Shown: positions 1 to 11,250, counted from the stretch's first letter. The stretch is DNA of 64,000 bases from Aradus depressus (GCA_963662175.1 OY759221.1:29747027-29811026); one strand, 5' to 3'. Translations and numbers: made by a program. Notes: a model not told the origin generated them from the letters alone.

Positions 1-741
1 ATACATACAGATACGCATATGTGTACTGGCATCTCTTCAACTATGCTGCTTTTCTAGAATCGCACGACCCATATCACGAACGAGAGATAACGAAAGGAAG
101 TCGAACGAACCAGCTAGGACAATTTCACCAGTCGCGCTAACCACTTATCCAGGGTCGCTTCTTTAGACTCTTTACTTTAGCTAGTTATATAAAGCCGTTT
201 TCATTAGCTAGATTCAACAAAAACAAAGTACTACACGTTCTACCTAAACAAACCCTTGTCTGTATATCTAGCTTCTCTTTCAAATTACAACTTACTCTCT
301 CGAAATTACCTTATTTATTTTCATTTCTTCCCAGATCCAGAGAGTCTTTTCTCTTGATATTTAGTTTTCTCCACTAATCAGGGAAAATATTTTTTTTATT
401 ATTTATGACTAGATGGCTTTCGTAACTAAAGTTTATAGAGAAGTCGAAACAGTTTCGCGTCTTTTAAACGTATATTTGATTGGAAAGCTATCGAAAGAAA
501 TATAGGTAAAGTATTCCATTTTGATATTCGTATTCCCCTCTCTAAGCTAATCGGAGCCAAATCTGTCTGTATGAATAATTAATAATAAATAAAATGTTCT
601 TTTGATGTTCCCTTTGGGACCAGTCATAAACTACCGCCCTCCCCCGCCTGCAACATGAAAAATAATACAAATAATATCACTAAAACTAAAACAGTAGCGA
701 GAAAAAGAGAATAGAGAAGCTTCGCTGCGGTTTTAATAAAA
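1..741. other. A+T-rich stretch, nothing recognised
   Basis: No reading frame of interest, no tRNA-like head and no terminal repeat is visible on either strand. The sequence is ordinary A+T-rich intergenic DNA that runs into the 141-bp tandem array at about 742. Confidence 0.5.
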
Positions 742-1400
742 ATAGAGGACTGATATAGAAGACTTCTGGTCGTTTATGCGACTTTATAAAGGTATAGAAT
801 AGAATATTGTTTTATAATATACAGGGCTTTCGGGCTTTTACTCAACTTTATAAACAAATAGAATAGTAAACAAAATAGAGGACTGTCCTTTTGATATAGA
901 AGACTTCTGGTCGTTTATGCGACTTTATTAAGGTATAGAATAGAATATTATTTTATAATATACAGGGTTTCCGGGCTTTTATTCAACTTTATAAACAAAT
1001 AGAATAGTGAACAAAATAGAGGACTGTCCTTTGATATAAAAGACTTGTGGGCGTTTATGCGACTTTATAAAAATATAGAATATGTCCTTTGATATAGAGG
1101 GCTTCTGGACTTTTATGCGACTTTCTAAAAATATAGTATAGAGGACTGTTTTCGGAGATGAAAGTAGAGGTGTGTCCTTTGATATAGGAGGCTTCTGGAC
1201 TTATATGCGACTTTATAAAGGTATAGAATAGAATATTATTTTATAATATACAGGGCTTCCGGGCTTTTATTCAACTTTATAAACAAATAGAATAGTGAAC
1301 AAAATAGAGGACTGTCCTTTGATACAGAGAAGGCATCTGGACATTTACGGGACATTATAAGTACATAGAATTGAGAACTGTCCTTTGATATAAGGGCTTT
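742..1400. repeat. degenerate tandem repeat, unit about 141 bp
   Basis: A module containing GACTTCTGG, then TTTATGCGACTTTAT, then TTTATAATATACAGGGC recurs. Module starts lie near 761, 902, 1042, 1191 and 1332, so the spacing is 140-149 bases, with an extra partial unit near 1101. Units share long exact stretches but differ by substitutions and small deletions. No coding potential is evident; short frames across it are accidental. Confidence 0.8.
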
Positions 1401-2014
1401 TGATGACCAAGATGATACCAGGTGAAGGTTGAGATGAAATTGTTCTATGGAGTGGAGTGAAGACAGAGGTAAGTTTATTGTAAACCGTCTCATGTTGGAC
1501 TAGAGACAGAGACCCATCCTCCGATATTATAGAGAGGGTGAAGCCCTGCACTGCGCCAGTGTTCACTCAACCAAATATATAGGGGTCCATGTTCTCACAA
1601 CTACCTGGCCAGCATCAAGTGGTAGCACACCCTCCTATCTCTCTTTGTTTATATCGCCAATTCTATGTCGTGCAGTGAGTGAAATCGGGGTGAAAAAAAT
1701 TTGAGTATTCAAAGTTTTACTGCTGATTCCATTAATGAAAAAAAAAAAAGTTTTTCTGCCTGAATGTGTACCTATAATTCATGATAGAATGAATGTATCA
1801 ACACAACATTTTTTATTATATCCAGAATCTTCTTAGGACGACACATGTTGTTTTTCGGTCAAATCGGTCAAAGGGAAGGAAGGATTAGTGGGATGTAATA
1901 ACCAAAAATATGGATATTAATGGCTTTAATATATTTAAATAATCATCAAGATGGAAATCTTGTAAATCATCAAGATGGAAATCATCAATCTTGTAAATCA
2001 TCAAGATGTAAATC
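1401..2014. other. no gene; part of the ~143-bp dispersed family
   Basis: From about 1690 to 1870 the words AATGAATGTATC and a purine-rich AAGGGAAGGAAGG stretch resemble the ~143-bp tandem family seen at 3056-3610 and elsewhere. Around 1940-2010 a short unit (AAATCATCAAGATG) is repeated about four times. No gene is seen. Confidence 0.5.
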
Positions 2015-2064
2015 AATAAAACAAACTTATTTTTGAAATATTGTCTATTCCACTAAAGATATAT

Positions 2065-2117
2065 ACATATATAACTACCGGTTTCGGCTTTATACCATCG
2101 TCAGGTCTAGTTATGAA
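2065..2117 (-). ncRNA. hammerhead ribozyme motif (left arm copy)
   Basis: This is the exact mirror of the plus-strand motif at 2128-2180. It has core CTGACGA, one extra T, helix II GG/CC with an A+T loop, GAAA, the palindrome CCGG, then U-A at the expected cleavage site. Any transcript crossing the whole palindrome would fold into one long hairpin and hide both ribozymes. Confidence 0.6.
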
Positions 2118-2127
2118 CTAAACTTAG

Positions 2128-2180
2128 TTCATAACTAGACCTGACGATGGTATAAAGCCGAAACCGGTAGTTATATATGT
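2128..2180 (+). ncRNA. hammerhead ribozyme motif (right arm copy)
   Basis: Core box CTGACGA lies at 2141-2147, then an extra T, helix II GG...CC, GAAA at 2160-2163, the self-complementary CCGG, and U-A (2168-2169) as the cleavage dinucleotide. GAC before the core can pair with GTT after the cleavage site as helix I. Helix III is only a palindrome without a loop, so activity would be expected mainly in a dimer, as is known for this ribozyme type in retroelements. Confidence 0.65.
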
Positions 2181-2230
2181 ATATATCTTTAGTGGAATAG
2201 ACAATATTTCAAAAATAAGTTTGTTTTATT

Positions 2231-3055
2231 TATTTATTACAAGTTTCCACAATATGTCCGCGTTCCTCAACTTAGAAGATGTAAATCATCAAGATAGAAA
2301 TATCAGACTTGGAAGGCGGGAACTTAGGAGGATGTAGTGAGAAAACCATCAGCAGTCCCAAGTATGAAGGGTGTGAGTCACCATCGAGGAGGGAGGTTCA
2401 CACTCTGGAACCAGCCCTTGGACCTTCAACATCCCAGAGCTAGGACTCAGCCGGTCACCTTACTAGAGAAGAAGATGCTTCCTATTATTTTGAGATAGAA
2501 AGCAGAGGTTGAACAGTAAAGAAATCCGAAGACCAGCAGAAATCGCGACAGACAACGAAAAGCAACAAGGTACCTTTAGACCATAAGCAATTATATCAAT
2601 ATATTTTAAGATTATAGTATTGCATTATAGAAAAGATTCTGAGCAATAGTTATAAAGTTTAATAACGTTTTTCACAAATATATTTAGTCAAATAAGCATG
2701 GAGTAAGTTTTCTTTTATGTATTTTGCACCTCATGTCATCTTGATTTATCAAAACTGTTGAGTCTTGGCGAACCCACGCAACGAACCAGGTAGGAAATAG
2801 GAATTAGAATAAAAAAAAACAAGAATTATTTTACATAAAAATATTAATTATCTTTACAGGGGAGACTTAACACAAAAACTCTAATAACTGGCATAACAAG
2901 TATAATTGTTATATATATTTATGTTATAATATAAAAAAACGAAATTGTCTATGTGAATTCAAAGCCCTATAAGGATGACATATAAATTTTTTTATGCCTT
3001 AGGAGATCTGAAGGGGTGGTCAAATTTGATGGGGATTTTTCAACGGAATTATTCA
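2231..3055. other. no gene recognised
   Basis: The first ~50 bases continue the PLE tail. The moderately G+C-richer part at 2310-2570 has no recognisable protein similarity in any frame. The rest is A+T-rich. Confidence 0.45.
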
Positions 3056-3610
3056 ACAGAATGTTTTTCGACATCTAGACTCCAAGTATGAAAAAAAATT
3101 CTATCTGTCTGTGAACACGATAATTCCTGATAAAATGAATGTATCGAAACGAAATTTTACATGTGAATTAAGAACTCCATAAGGACGATACTTAATAATT
3201 TTCAGTGGAATCGGAATAGAAGGGGGTTATCATAGAGGGGCTCAACGCGTAAACCCCAATAACTGCCGGTGTAATGAATGTATCGACATGAAATTTCATA
3301 TTTAAAGTTCAAACTCAATGAGGACATAACCTGTCAAATTTTAGCGATATCGGCTGAAGGGATGGAGGGGTTCAGAAGAGGGGGCTGAACTCATGAACCC
3401 TAATAACAACCGATGTAATGAATTAATCAGCATAAAATTTCATATTTAAAGTCAAAACCCAATGAGGACAGTACCTGTCAAACTTCACCGATTTCGGCTG
3501 AAAGAAGGGGAGATTCAGGCCCCCTCCCCTCAATTCAAAAACCCTAATCACAACAGATGTAATGAATTTATCGACACAAAATTAATATGAGGATTTAGGA
3601 GCCCTAAGTC
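3056..3610. repeat. tandem ~143-bp units of a dispersed family
   Basis: Four diverged units contain a TAATGAAT-TATCGACA-AAATTTCATATTT block, starting near 3131, 3272, 3417 and 3559. The spacing is 141-145 bases. Between the blocks lie a stretch like AACCCAATGAGGACA and a G-rich stretch like GAAGGGGAGATTCAG. The same units recur at 12365-13020, 18485-19060, 19680-19900, 20380-20640 and 23950-24300, on both strands. They look like the internal repeats of a non-autonomous element rather than a pure satellite. Confidence 0.75.
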
Positions 3611-4199
3611 AACTATTGAATATTAGCGCAAACAATCGACTGGTTTCAGAAGGGAAGCCAAAAGTTAATTGATTAATTCGTTCTGGGGAAGTGCATTGCA
3701 GGTGATTCTAGGGAAGTATTAGACGTAAATCAGTTGAGGCAGTGCTAACTTCTCAAACTGCCTCTTTAATATCTCCGTCGTTATTTTAACAACTTCACCG
3801 TGAACTTATTATTTCCATACAAATGTAATATATTATTATTTATCATTTCTTCTGTAAATAATGTTATAAAAAATGTATAAAAATAAAAATAAAATGTGTT
3901 TTAAATGCTAAAATATTACAAGGTATTCTGTTAAATGGTGTGAATGCAACAAGAAAGAATTTGTAACTACGAGTTCAGTCTTCTATTTAATATTTATCCC
4001 TCGGGGCAGAATGGTTTATATCCCTGCTGAGAAAATTTCTGATTCAATTTTCGAAAAAAGTTAGTATTATTCTAGATCATTTTATTATTATAGGTTACCC
4101 CGCTTCATGTCGGGTTAATAATTCTATGTTGTATTATTTTAAAAATAACTTGACTTTGTAAATTTTTGACGAAATCAGACGAAAATTGAGACCACGGTA
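3611..4199. other. no gene recognised
   Basis: A+T-rich intergenic sequence. The first 100 bases are probably the edge of the ~143-bp repeat element. Nothing else is recognised. Confidence 0.4.
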
Positions 4200-4207
4200 C
4201 TTCAGAG

Positions 4208-5210
4208 CAGGGATAGGCGTATTCGTAATCGGAAATACGAATAGGTACGAATATTTCCAAAAATTATATATCTATGAATATGAATACGAATATATTCATA
4301 TTCACACCTTTGAATATGAACTCCTGTGATATGAATATATTCGCATTCACACCTACAAATACAAATATATTCGTATTCATAGCTGTGAATTCGAATACAG
4401 TTGTATATATGAATATAGTTGTATTCATATATTGGTATGAATATTCGTATTTACACCTGTTGGTACGGGTGTAATGATTTATTTAATGCAGTTGTGTTCA
4501 TATATTCCTATAAAGGTTTAATGCTTTTGATACGATAAAAATATCGCATATTTGTGAATATGACGAACGAAAATCGAATATTTCATGGTATCACTCATTA
4601 CTATACTACTCGTTATAAACCCATAGTAGTACCGTATTCTAGGGGTTTATGCACTTCAGACCGTAAGGACGTATAGGTACATTTTTTTTTATAATTTTGA
4701 ACAATATATGATGTTTTTAATTGATTGCAATTATTAAATTATTCCCTGGCTCTTGCAGCGGGTGTGTGAGGGTGAGACAGTTTATACATTTTTGGACTCT
4801 CTAAAAATTTATTTTGCATTTTCCCCTCCATTTGATGATTTGACCCATACAGTATTTTGTAGGTACTTTGCAATGGAAGGGTCCTCCCAAACTGGGTTTT
4901 GTGCTTTTGCCTAAGCCCCACAACTAGAAACAAACTCGTATTTGTGACCTAGAGCTATCATACGAATATATGAATACAACTATTAATACGGATGTATTTG
5001 TATTTGCAGGTTTGAATACTAATATATTCCTATTAACACCTTTGAATATGAATATATTCATATGAGTTCATATTCATAGGTGTAAATATGAATACAATCA
5101 TATTTAAAGGAGTGAATATGAATACCTATATTCATATTCATATTCATAGATAATAATTTTTGTGAATATATTCATATTCGTATTTCCGATTACGAATATG
5201 CCCATCCGTG
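4208..5210. mobile_element. non-autonomous hAT element with 8-bp target duplication
   Basis: The element starts CAGGGATAGGCG and its far end, read inward on the minus strand, starts CACGGATGGGCA. Both continue with TATTCGTAATCGGAAATACG as inverted repeats. It is flanked by the direct repeat CTTCAGAG at 4200-4207 and 5211-5218, the 8-bp duplication expected for hAT. The subterminal parts are crowded with GAATATGAATATATTC-like words. The interior (about 4480-4720) matches, in opposite orientation, the segment 34560-34885 of the larger relative at 33147. No transposase frame is present, so it would depend on an enzyme in trans. Confidence 0.9.
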
Positions 5211-5829
5211 CTTCAGAGCCTAAGTATATTTTACAAGATACTGCTTGAATTTAAGACTTAAACAAAAAGTTCCTCAAATAAAAATTGTACAGAAAACTTA
5301 AAGGCACATTTTATGCGAAGTACAATTTTTCGCACGATCACTTGATTTGCTAGATGTACGCTTAAAACCACCCTGAAATGTTTTGGAATACATTTTTATA
5401 GAACTTGCTCAATTTACGGTAAAACGGTTAGTTCTATCAAAAATAATTCCTACTGAAAATGTTCCTTATTACACTCCCAAAGGCTGTGTCTTAGATTTGA
5501 GATAGGATCAGTATGAACAAATTTATAGCGCACCAAACTATTTTAAATGAATTTTCGTAAAGTAATGTTTAAATTGGTACACATAGCAACGAATTCTAAA
5601 ATATCTTGTTATTATTGGTAGTTTTTTTAAAATTAAAAATACTAAAAAATAAAGAAAGAGGATAAGTATATGATGTGGCCAACACACAACTTTCTGTACC
5701 AATCATTTTTTACAGAGTATTCTCTCTCCCCGCAAGTCACTCTTAGAATTAAGTTGTTGTAACAACACATTATTTTCATCCAGTAATGCCATAATTTTGA
5801 GAGAGGGAAATGGGAGGGATTTAACATTG
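5211..5829. other. no gene; fragments of dispersed repeats
   Basis: 5290-5400 resembles repeats at 16385-16510, 54215-54400 and 62590-62720. 5668-5740 carries the element-end sequence TGATGTGGCC...TTTTTTACAGA also seen at 17190, 53945 and 54170. The short frames here are not convincing genes. Confidence 0.5.
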
Positions 5830-6078
5830 AGGTCATATCGCCGACTACCAGAGCGCTCTTTCGTCGCTTTGCTGGATATGATCCCAAATGTACCTGGGAT
5901 CTCTTTAACGAGTACATGACATCACACCGGCTCGGGAACATCAATTAACGTCACAAAGGACGGAGTGCTCAAAGTTTTTTCATTTCGAATAAAAACCCTT
6001 AAGGCCTCGGCCGGATTTCGAACCCGCGACCTTGAGCTCAGTAAGCAATCACGCAACCATTGAGCTACCGGCGCCCTC
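5830..6078 (-). mobile_element. tRNA-derived SINE, family 1 (nearly full length)
   Basis: Read on the minus strand it begins GAGGGCGCCGGTAGCTCA (box A region) and has box B GGTTCGAAATCC. It continues into the family body with the TGTCAGGTACTCGTTAAAG-like block and ends in AGCGCTCTGGTAG...GCGATATGACCTC. The far tail is missing. Confidence 0.85.
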
Positions 6079-6794
6079 TTGTTGTATGTTCAAGCTTAAT
6101 TTTTGTTATTATTCTACAGAGATAATATAAATATATCTGTATTTATTTATTATTTTTTCGTTTTTAAATTTATAAAAATAACTCTACAACAAATTGTTAA
6201 TTGTACATAGAGCTCAATTGTTATTACCATGGCTATTATCTGATTCGACGCATATTGGTTTTCGAGGTGATCTAGACCACGAAAAGTCTGAAACCACTCG
6301 GACTACCTTCATCCAACATTTACCTCCAATCCCCGACCCAGATTCTCCTATTCTCTGCACACGTGAAAGAATTCATAAAAACTTGATTCTACTGTAGTCA
6401 GTTCATCCGTCAGAGATCAGATACCATATCCAGTCTCCTGGTATTATCTCATAACTCAAATTCTTTTGAAATCTACCTTATAAGATTTTTTTCTTCCTCG
6501 CTTCCTTCGGAAGTAGAAGGGAAATGTAAGGGTAATGTGCAAGATGGCGACGCATATGCTTTACCCAACCGTGAATATTGTTGGTACAAAATGAAATAAA
6601 TAGAAAAGTTGTCGGTGAATCACCGGCAACGTACACCATCAGAACTAATCAATCAGCTAATAATTATTATTTGCACCTAGGGACCTAAGTACAGGAGTAC
6701 ACTTTTCTCTGTCTTGGAAGCACTGTGCTTTACGATACAAGGAACTTGATGTTGAAACCTTATACAATAAGAAACATAAAGAAAAATGTATATT
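6079..6794. other. no gene; repeat fragments
   Basis: Holds GTCGGTGAATCACCGGC at 6611-6627, a near-perfect palindrome that recurs at the edge of the ~143-bp family, and at 6665-6740 a minus-strand piece of the LINE 3' tail also seen at 21760-21835 and 46240-46315. Confidence 0.5.
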
Positions 6795-6925
6795 TTTTAA
6801 CACATCCGAAGGACAGCGTGCTCAATGTTTTTTATCAACCAGATTAAAACTTTATGGACCGGGTTTCGAACCCGCGATCTTGATCTCACTAGGCTAGCAT
6901 GCTACCTTGGAGCTACCGGGTCACT
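6795..6925 (-). mobile_element. SINE family 1, head part
   Basis: A tRNA-like head with box B GGGTTCGAAACCC and a box A region GGTAGCTCC, followed by the start of the body. Truncated at its 3' side. Confidence 0.8.
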
Positions 6926-7099
6926 AGATGGTGTCAAGTCCCAACTTGTAAGTACTTACATTTGTTTTGTTTTTAGGGAAGCTAATTTTAGTTAATAATA
7001 TCCAATGTTGTATCCTTTGTTTTAAATATTTTATTAGCCTTTTGCTTTTGTACAAATTGTAGAATACGTACGTAGAAAAAATACTCATATATTTTTAAG

Positions 7100-7195
7100 T
7101 AACTCACTCCCGGACGGGATTCGAACCCGCAAACCAAGGTGAGACCATGCGACCAAAGCCCTACGCCCGAGCCCGCACGGCAACCATGGCTCCTG
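7100..7195 (-). mobile_element. tRNA-derived SINE, family 2, head
   Basis: On the minus strand it reads GAGCCATGG, then CGTGCGGGCTCGGGC, CATGGTCTCACC and box B GCGGGTTCGAATCCCG, then GGGAGTGAGTT. Matches the longer copies at 37365-37550 and 61947-62127. Confidence 0.8.
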
Positions 7196-7332
7196 ACTCA
7201 AGTAGTTATAAATCTAATTTATAAGCTATCTTAATGTATAAATTCTTATGACGTATTCTATTACCATGTATTGGTTTAACGGAATAAAAATTATTATTAT
7301 TGTTACGAAATATCAATTCGTACTCGCGAAGT

Positions 7333-7552
7333 ATATTGCGCGGATAAGATGGTCCCGAGCCTGTAAGATGTCAGATACTCGTTAAAAACCCCTGCCCTAA
7401 GTGAATAAAAATTTAGGGTAGGCAAAATTTAGGACTCCCAGAGTACAGTCGGGCTCATGTCCCCCAGAGTGACGAAAGAGCACTCTGGTACTAGGCGATA
7501 TAACCTCGTAATTAAAGCCCGGGCATGAGACATAAAACCTAACCTAACCTCC
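7333..7552 (+). mobile_element. SINE family 1, body and tail
   Basis: Starts in the body at GATGGTCCCGAGCCTGTA and runs to GCCCGGGCATGAGAC, ending in CCTAACCTAACCT. It lacks the tRNA head. The tail shows the short TAAC-rich repeat that ends family members. Confidence 0.8.
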
Positions 7553-7673
7553 TATTACCTTGTATTGATTTAACGGAAATAAATTTATTATTTTTATCAT
7601 AAACATATGTGGTGTCTTGTAAAATGTACTGGTGCCGTAGATTAGCTTACATTGTCTTATCCCTTGAGTACAA

Positions 7674-8445
7674 TATTTTTTTGACGTGAAAATGTCTATT
7701 CGCTCTTTAAGCATAGTGATAGCCGGTCAAACTTTCTTGTGTTACAAAATACCGTCAGATTTCAATCGATAATAACTACGAGACTAATAATGCGATAACA
7801 ACGGTTGAGGTCACAATGGATAGAGCATGTCTGTACGTGTTTGTTGTGCAGTGTTTGTTTTGCCTGTGACGTCATCGGGCTAGTGTGGGCGCCGGCGGAT
7901 GATTGTTGCGAATTAGCGTTGTGTAAAATTAGAAATTAGTGTAGCGTGATAACGCGTTTAGATAGGACGTTGATTCGGGTGTCATTGTAATGAGCTTGTG
8001 GAGCTCTACTAGGAGTCAAAGTGAAACAATCAAAATATTCTCCCAAATTTATTTGAAAATCGGTATTAAATTGAGGATTGGAAAAAAATTAAAGATGTCG
8101 TCTCATATGAATCGTAAATATGCGCGGAATTATAGAAAACGCAAATCAGAGGAAAGCTCGCATCAAAAGGAATTTAAAAAACCTAAAAAGTCTAGTGCCG
8201 AGCAAATGCAAGAACTACGCCAGCATCGAAAAGAAAATGAAAAAACGGCGCAAAGCAATAACGTAGGTGGCCCATCGGGCATACAGTCCGAACGTCCACT
8301 GATCATGTGCAGACGTCGTTGGAAGGCAATAAAGAAAACAGTGGTAATATAGAGATCACGGGCAACGTGACAGCGCCTGACGATCGATTTTATCCCGACG
8401 TTTTCACGGTAAATGTACGGCGTGGACCTTGACTACGCCTTAAGT
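7674..8445 (+). mobile_element. unclassified element, copy 1 (second copy at 51938)
   Basis: From TTTTTTTGACGTGAAAA onward this stretch matches 51938-52562 base for base over most of its length, including GTGTGGGCGCCGGCGGATGA and GATAACGCGTTTAGATAG. Both copies contain the start of one basic ORF and both end at GACTACGCCTTAA, directly followed by a minus-strand SINE 1. The sharp T-rich/GACGTG start suggests a real 5' end. The class is unknown; a Helitron-like origin is possible but not shown. Confidence 0.65.
7990..8352 (+). pseudogene. basic ORF fragment of the unclassified element
   Basis: 120 codons. The likely original start is the internal ATG at 8095 (MSSHMNRKYARN), because only from there does the second copy keep the same reading. 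The product is strongly basic, with runs such as RKRKSEESS, KKPKKSSAEQMQELRQHRKE and CRRRWKAIKK. This resembles the charged N-terminal parts of some transposon-encoded proteins, but no family motif or catalytic residue is visible. In the copy at 52330-52500 the same frame is broken by stops. I do not recognise the protein. Confidence 0.4.
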
Positions 8446-8457
8446 AATGTTTTTTTT

Positions 8458-8565
8458 TTTTATGAGTACCTGACATAAAATACATAAAAAACCTAAGGGT
8501 CTCGGCCGCGATATTGAACTCAGTAGGAAAGCATAGCTACATATGAGCTACCGACGCCCTCATGT
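8458..8565 (-). mobile_element. SINE family 1, internally deleted
   Basis: Minus-strand head GAGGGCGTCGGTAGCTCATATG, weak box B, then a deletion that joins the head to the TACTCATA part of the body. It sits at the same junction as the SINE at 52568-52725. Confidence 0.7.
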
Positions 8566-9440
8566 GTCTCTTGTTACATAACTTCCTCTGTACCGACTAT
8601 TTTCAATGTTTGAAGTATGAATGTGTCACGTCACAATACAAGTATACAGTGAGAATTTATATTTACAATTTTACTCCCCCATAATTGCATGTTCTATATT
8701 TACTGTTAACCATTTGTTGACATACGACTTTCATTTCCCTTCGTAAATTTTTACTGCTGTCGACTTTCTAGGAAAAATATATTTTCTCCCCTTCCTTCCT
8801 CAATTCGGTTTCCATAGATTGAACTATTTCCTCTCGGGGTGTACAAAGGGGAGGTAGTGCGTGAAGAAGTTGAAATGGAAATTCCAAATATTTAACGGGA
8901 GCTATTGTGCTTTTGCCACTCCGGTTTAACGAGGATTGCTACAGTGTTTATCGAGCTGTCACTGGCAGCCCGCCATCAACACGACACAGCTGTACACTTC
9001 CAACAAGATTATATATTTTATATTATATTCAAATATATTTTAATTTCTGATTATCTTTTATGTTGTAGAATCTACTATAAGTAGTGTGATGTATAAAAAA
9101 AATACACACATTAAAATGATTAAATTATTAAGTAATAGTAAAAAATTAATTATATTTATAAAAAGCAAATTTCTTTTAAAACAAATGAGTAAAAAAACAA
9201 AACACAGCCATCGTCTTTGGCAGAATTATATTTTATAGTGTAGTTTTAAGAATAGAAATAGCTAGTGTGGTGTCTGCCGAGGCCAAAAAAAAGAGATTTA
9301 TTTATTCATGTAACACATTTGCTTGTTGTATATAACATATAGTTGTTTTATATAATATAAAATAAAAAAATAGAATATATATACAACGTGTATTCGTTTT
9401 CGTGTTTGCCAACTCAGTCACACAAAGAAACTTTTAATTT
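8566..9440. other. no gene recognised
   Basis: A+T-rich. No open frame of note and no repeat edge that I can place. Confidence 0.4.
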
Positions 9441-9600
9441 TTTTTCTAATTTTTATTTACAAATGCTTATATACATTTAGCACTCTATAAATAATATATA
9501 CCTACAAGTAAATTTTCTAAACGAGTAAAATATGACAATGTCAAGAGGAGAAATCACCCTTTGGTAACACTCCCTAGCATGAAATTTTCATTTTCATTTT
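9441..9600 (-). mobile_element. jockey-type LINE 3' tail
   Basis: Matches the minus-strand LINE tails at 20645-20935 and 39605-39965: TTTATTTACAAAT, then ATGTCAAGAGGAGAAATCACC, then TAACACTCCCTAG. Only the last ~150 bases are left. Confidence 0.7.
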
Positions 9601-10032
9601 TGCACTCGGGTAATTCCGATGAAAACGCAACATCGAATTTCTTTTCGATTATATAACTTTCCCTATACTTCAGGTTTTATTATGTCAGCAGAGTTCCTTA
9701 CGACTAATTGAAGTTCCTCAAGATCTTGTGAGTCTGCGGTAGAACCTATTATTCTTCATCGTCTCAAGCTTGTGGCATGCTGACTATGGAGACTACCCCA
9801 AGACAGGAATGCCCTCCATGTTGTGTGATTGGGCTGAGTTGGACTGCCTCTAACCTTGGACATAACTGGAAACACACACACACACATAGGTGGATGGTTA
9901 ACTAACCTGATCTAACCTTACCTTGCCCAACTCGCCTTGTACACAAAGAGAACATCAACCATCCTTCCCCAATCTAATTATGTAATCCTTTGTATACAGA
10001 ACCACATCAACAAATGTAGTCTATCTTACCAT
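9601..10032. other. no gene recognised
   Basis: Contains TTTTCGATTATATAACTTTCCCTATACTT near 9640, a repeat edge also found near 13565 and, inverted, at 21630 and 51870. A short (CA)n stretch lies near 9875. Nothing else stands out. Confidence 0.4.
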
Positions 10033-10105
10033 CGGTTCCCCGGTAGCTCAGAGGTAACGTGTTCGGCAGTTCGAAACCCGGCCAATATCCTTAGGTTTTA
10101 CTTCT
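10033..10105 (+). mobile_element. SINE family 1, head only
   Basis: CCGGTAGCTCAGAGGTAAC followed by box B AGTTCGAAACCC and CCTTAGGTTTTA. Shortened between the boxes. Confidence 0.7.
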
Positions 10106-10224
10106 TCGGTTGTGCCATGTATTGTCATAATGAAAATTATGTTAATTTTGTTTGTTATATAAATAATAAATGAATTAATAATAATTAAAACAAAAAAAAA
10201 TTAAATAAAATTATAAAAATAATT

Positions 10225-10495
10225 GTATAAAATTACCACGATTCCTATAGAAATTATAAGCTGGTCTTCTACTAAATTTTGATTTCTACTGTAATTGTAA
10301 CACAAAAAAAATGTAATTAACAAACTTTTCATTTAGATTTCTTCTAAATTTTCTAAACAGATGCCATATTGTATATTTATTCACTAATGAAGTTACTTCA
10401 CTCATAACAGCTGTTTTTATACAAATAATAATAATTGATTTTATAATATTTTAATAATCTTAATGTGTGTAAATTTTTTACATCACACCTTCTTC
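10225..10495. repeat. dispersed repeat, copy 1 (second copy 23095-23890)
   Basis: Shares CTGGTCTTCTACTAAATTTTG and, further on, TTCACTAATGAAGTTACTTC...ACAGCTGTTT...TTTTTTACATCACAC with 23095-23170 and 23760-23885. The second copy is interrupted by ~500 bases. Class not known. Confidence 0.65.
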
Positions 10496-10924
10496 CCATT
10501 GGTCGAATCCGCGGAAATTAATATAGTGAAACCTGGTTAAGTGGGCCCTGGATATGTGAGAAACATCTGTTACTGATAATTACAATGAGGTCCCGCCACT
10601 TTTGCATTGAAATACCTCTGTTACTGGGAATTTTCAAACCTTTTTAATTGAGATTTGATTTCATAGAGATTTTTTCGATGTTTACCTCTTGATTAAATTT
10701 GAGACTTGGTAGCTCAATAACCTGTATAAGTAAGACACTTCATCAGGTTACGACACATTTGTTTACAAACATTCTAATTTCTTCCACACGTGCTTTGTTT
10801 TCCAGTACTGTCTAAGATTTTGTACGATAAACAAGTGAATAGAACATAAACAATCGGACCTCACTGTAAGGATAACCAATAAAAAAGAAAATAAACACCT
10901 TCCTTACAAAATATACTTTATTAA

Positions 10925-10977
10925 TTAATGCATTTCGAACGCAGAAGCGTTCATCATCAGAGCTACTTATAAAACTG
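10925..10977 (-). ncRNA. hammerhead ribozyme motif (left PLE arm)
   Basis: Minus strand: CTGATGA (10960-10954), extra T, helix II GAACGC/GCGTTC with loop TTCT, GAAA (10936-10933), palindrome TGCA, then U-U. All strictly conserved core bases are present. Helix I pairing is weak in this copy. Confidence 0.65.
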
Positions 10978-11250
10978 TAAACAATATTTCGGAATGAAAA
11001 CTGCTCTTAATTGAGTCTAAAAATCGATTAATAGGTACCAAAAAATTAGTATGAATATCAATAAAACATATTAAAAAAAAAAAAAATAAAATAAATTAAA
11101 ATCAAATAAGAATTATGAAGAAAAGAAAACAATGCACCTAAATATCAAATTAATAAATACCATTCTTTAAAATTAATTGTTCCATTATTAATATTGCACT
11201 GTAAGAGATATTATAACACTCCATACAAACTAGATGTGGGTAACCTATAG

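Larger units (their letters stand above)
2015..2230. mobile_element. Penelope-like element end: perfect palindrome with 107-bp arms
   Basis: Arms 2015-2121 and 2124-2230 are exact reverse complements separated by only two bases. Each arm holds a hammerhead-ribozyme motif pointing away from the centre. The sequence just past the right arm, to about 2283 (containing CAAGTTTCCACAATATGTCC), recurs at 52740-52780, so this is part of a dispersed element and not a random hairpin. Hammerhead motifs in the pseudo-LTRs of Penelope-like elements are established knowledge. Assignment of this palindrome to a PLE is inferred from the motif and from similar inverted pairs at 10.9-11.9 kb and 53.0-53.5 kb. 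Confidence 0.75.

Noticed and set aside
7535..7552. Telomere-like CCTAA repeats (CCTAACCTAACCT)
   Set aside because: Only two to three units and located at the 3' end of a SINE, where similar TAAC tails occur in other copies.
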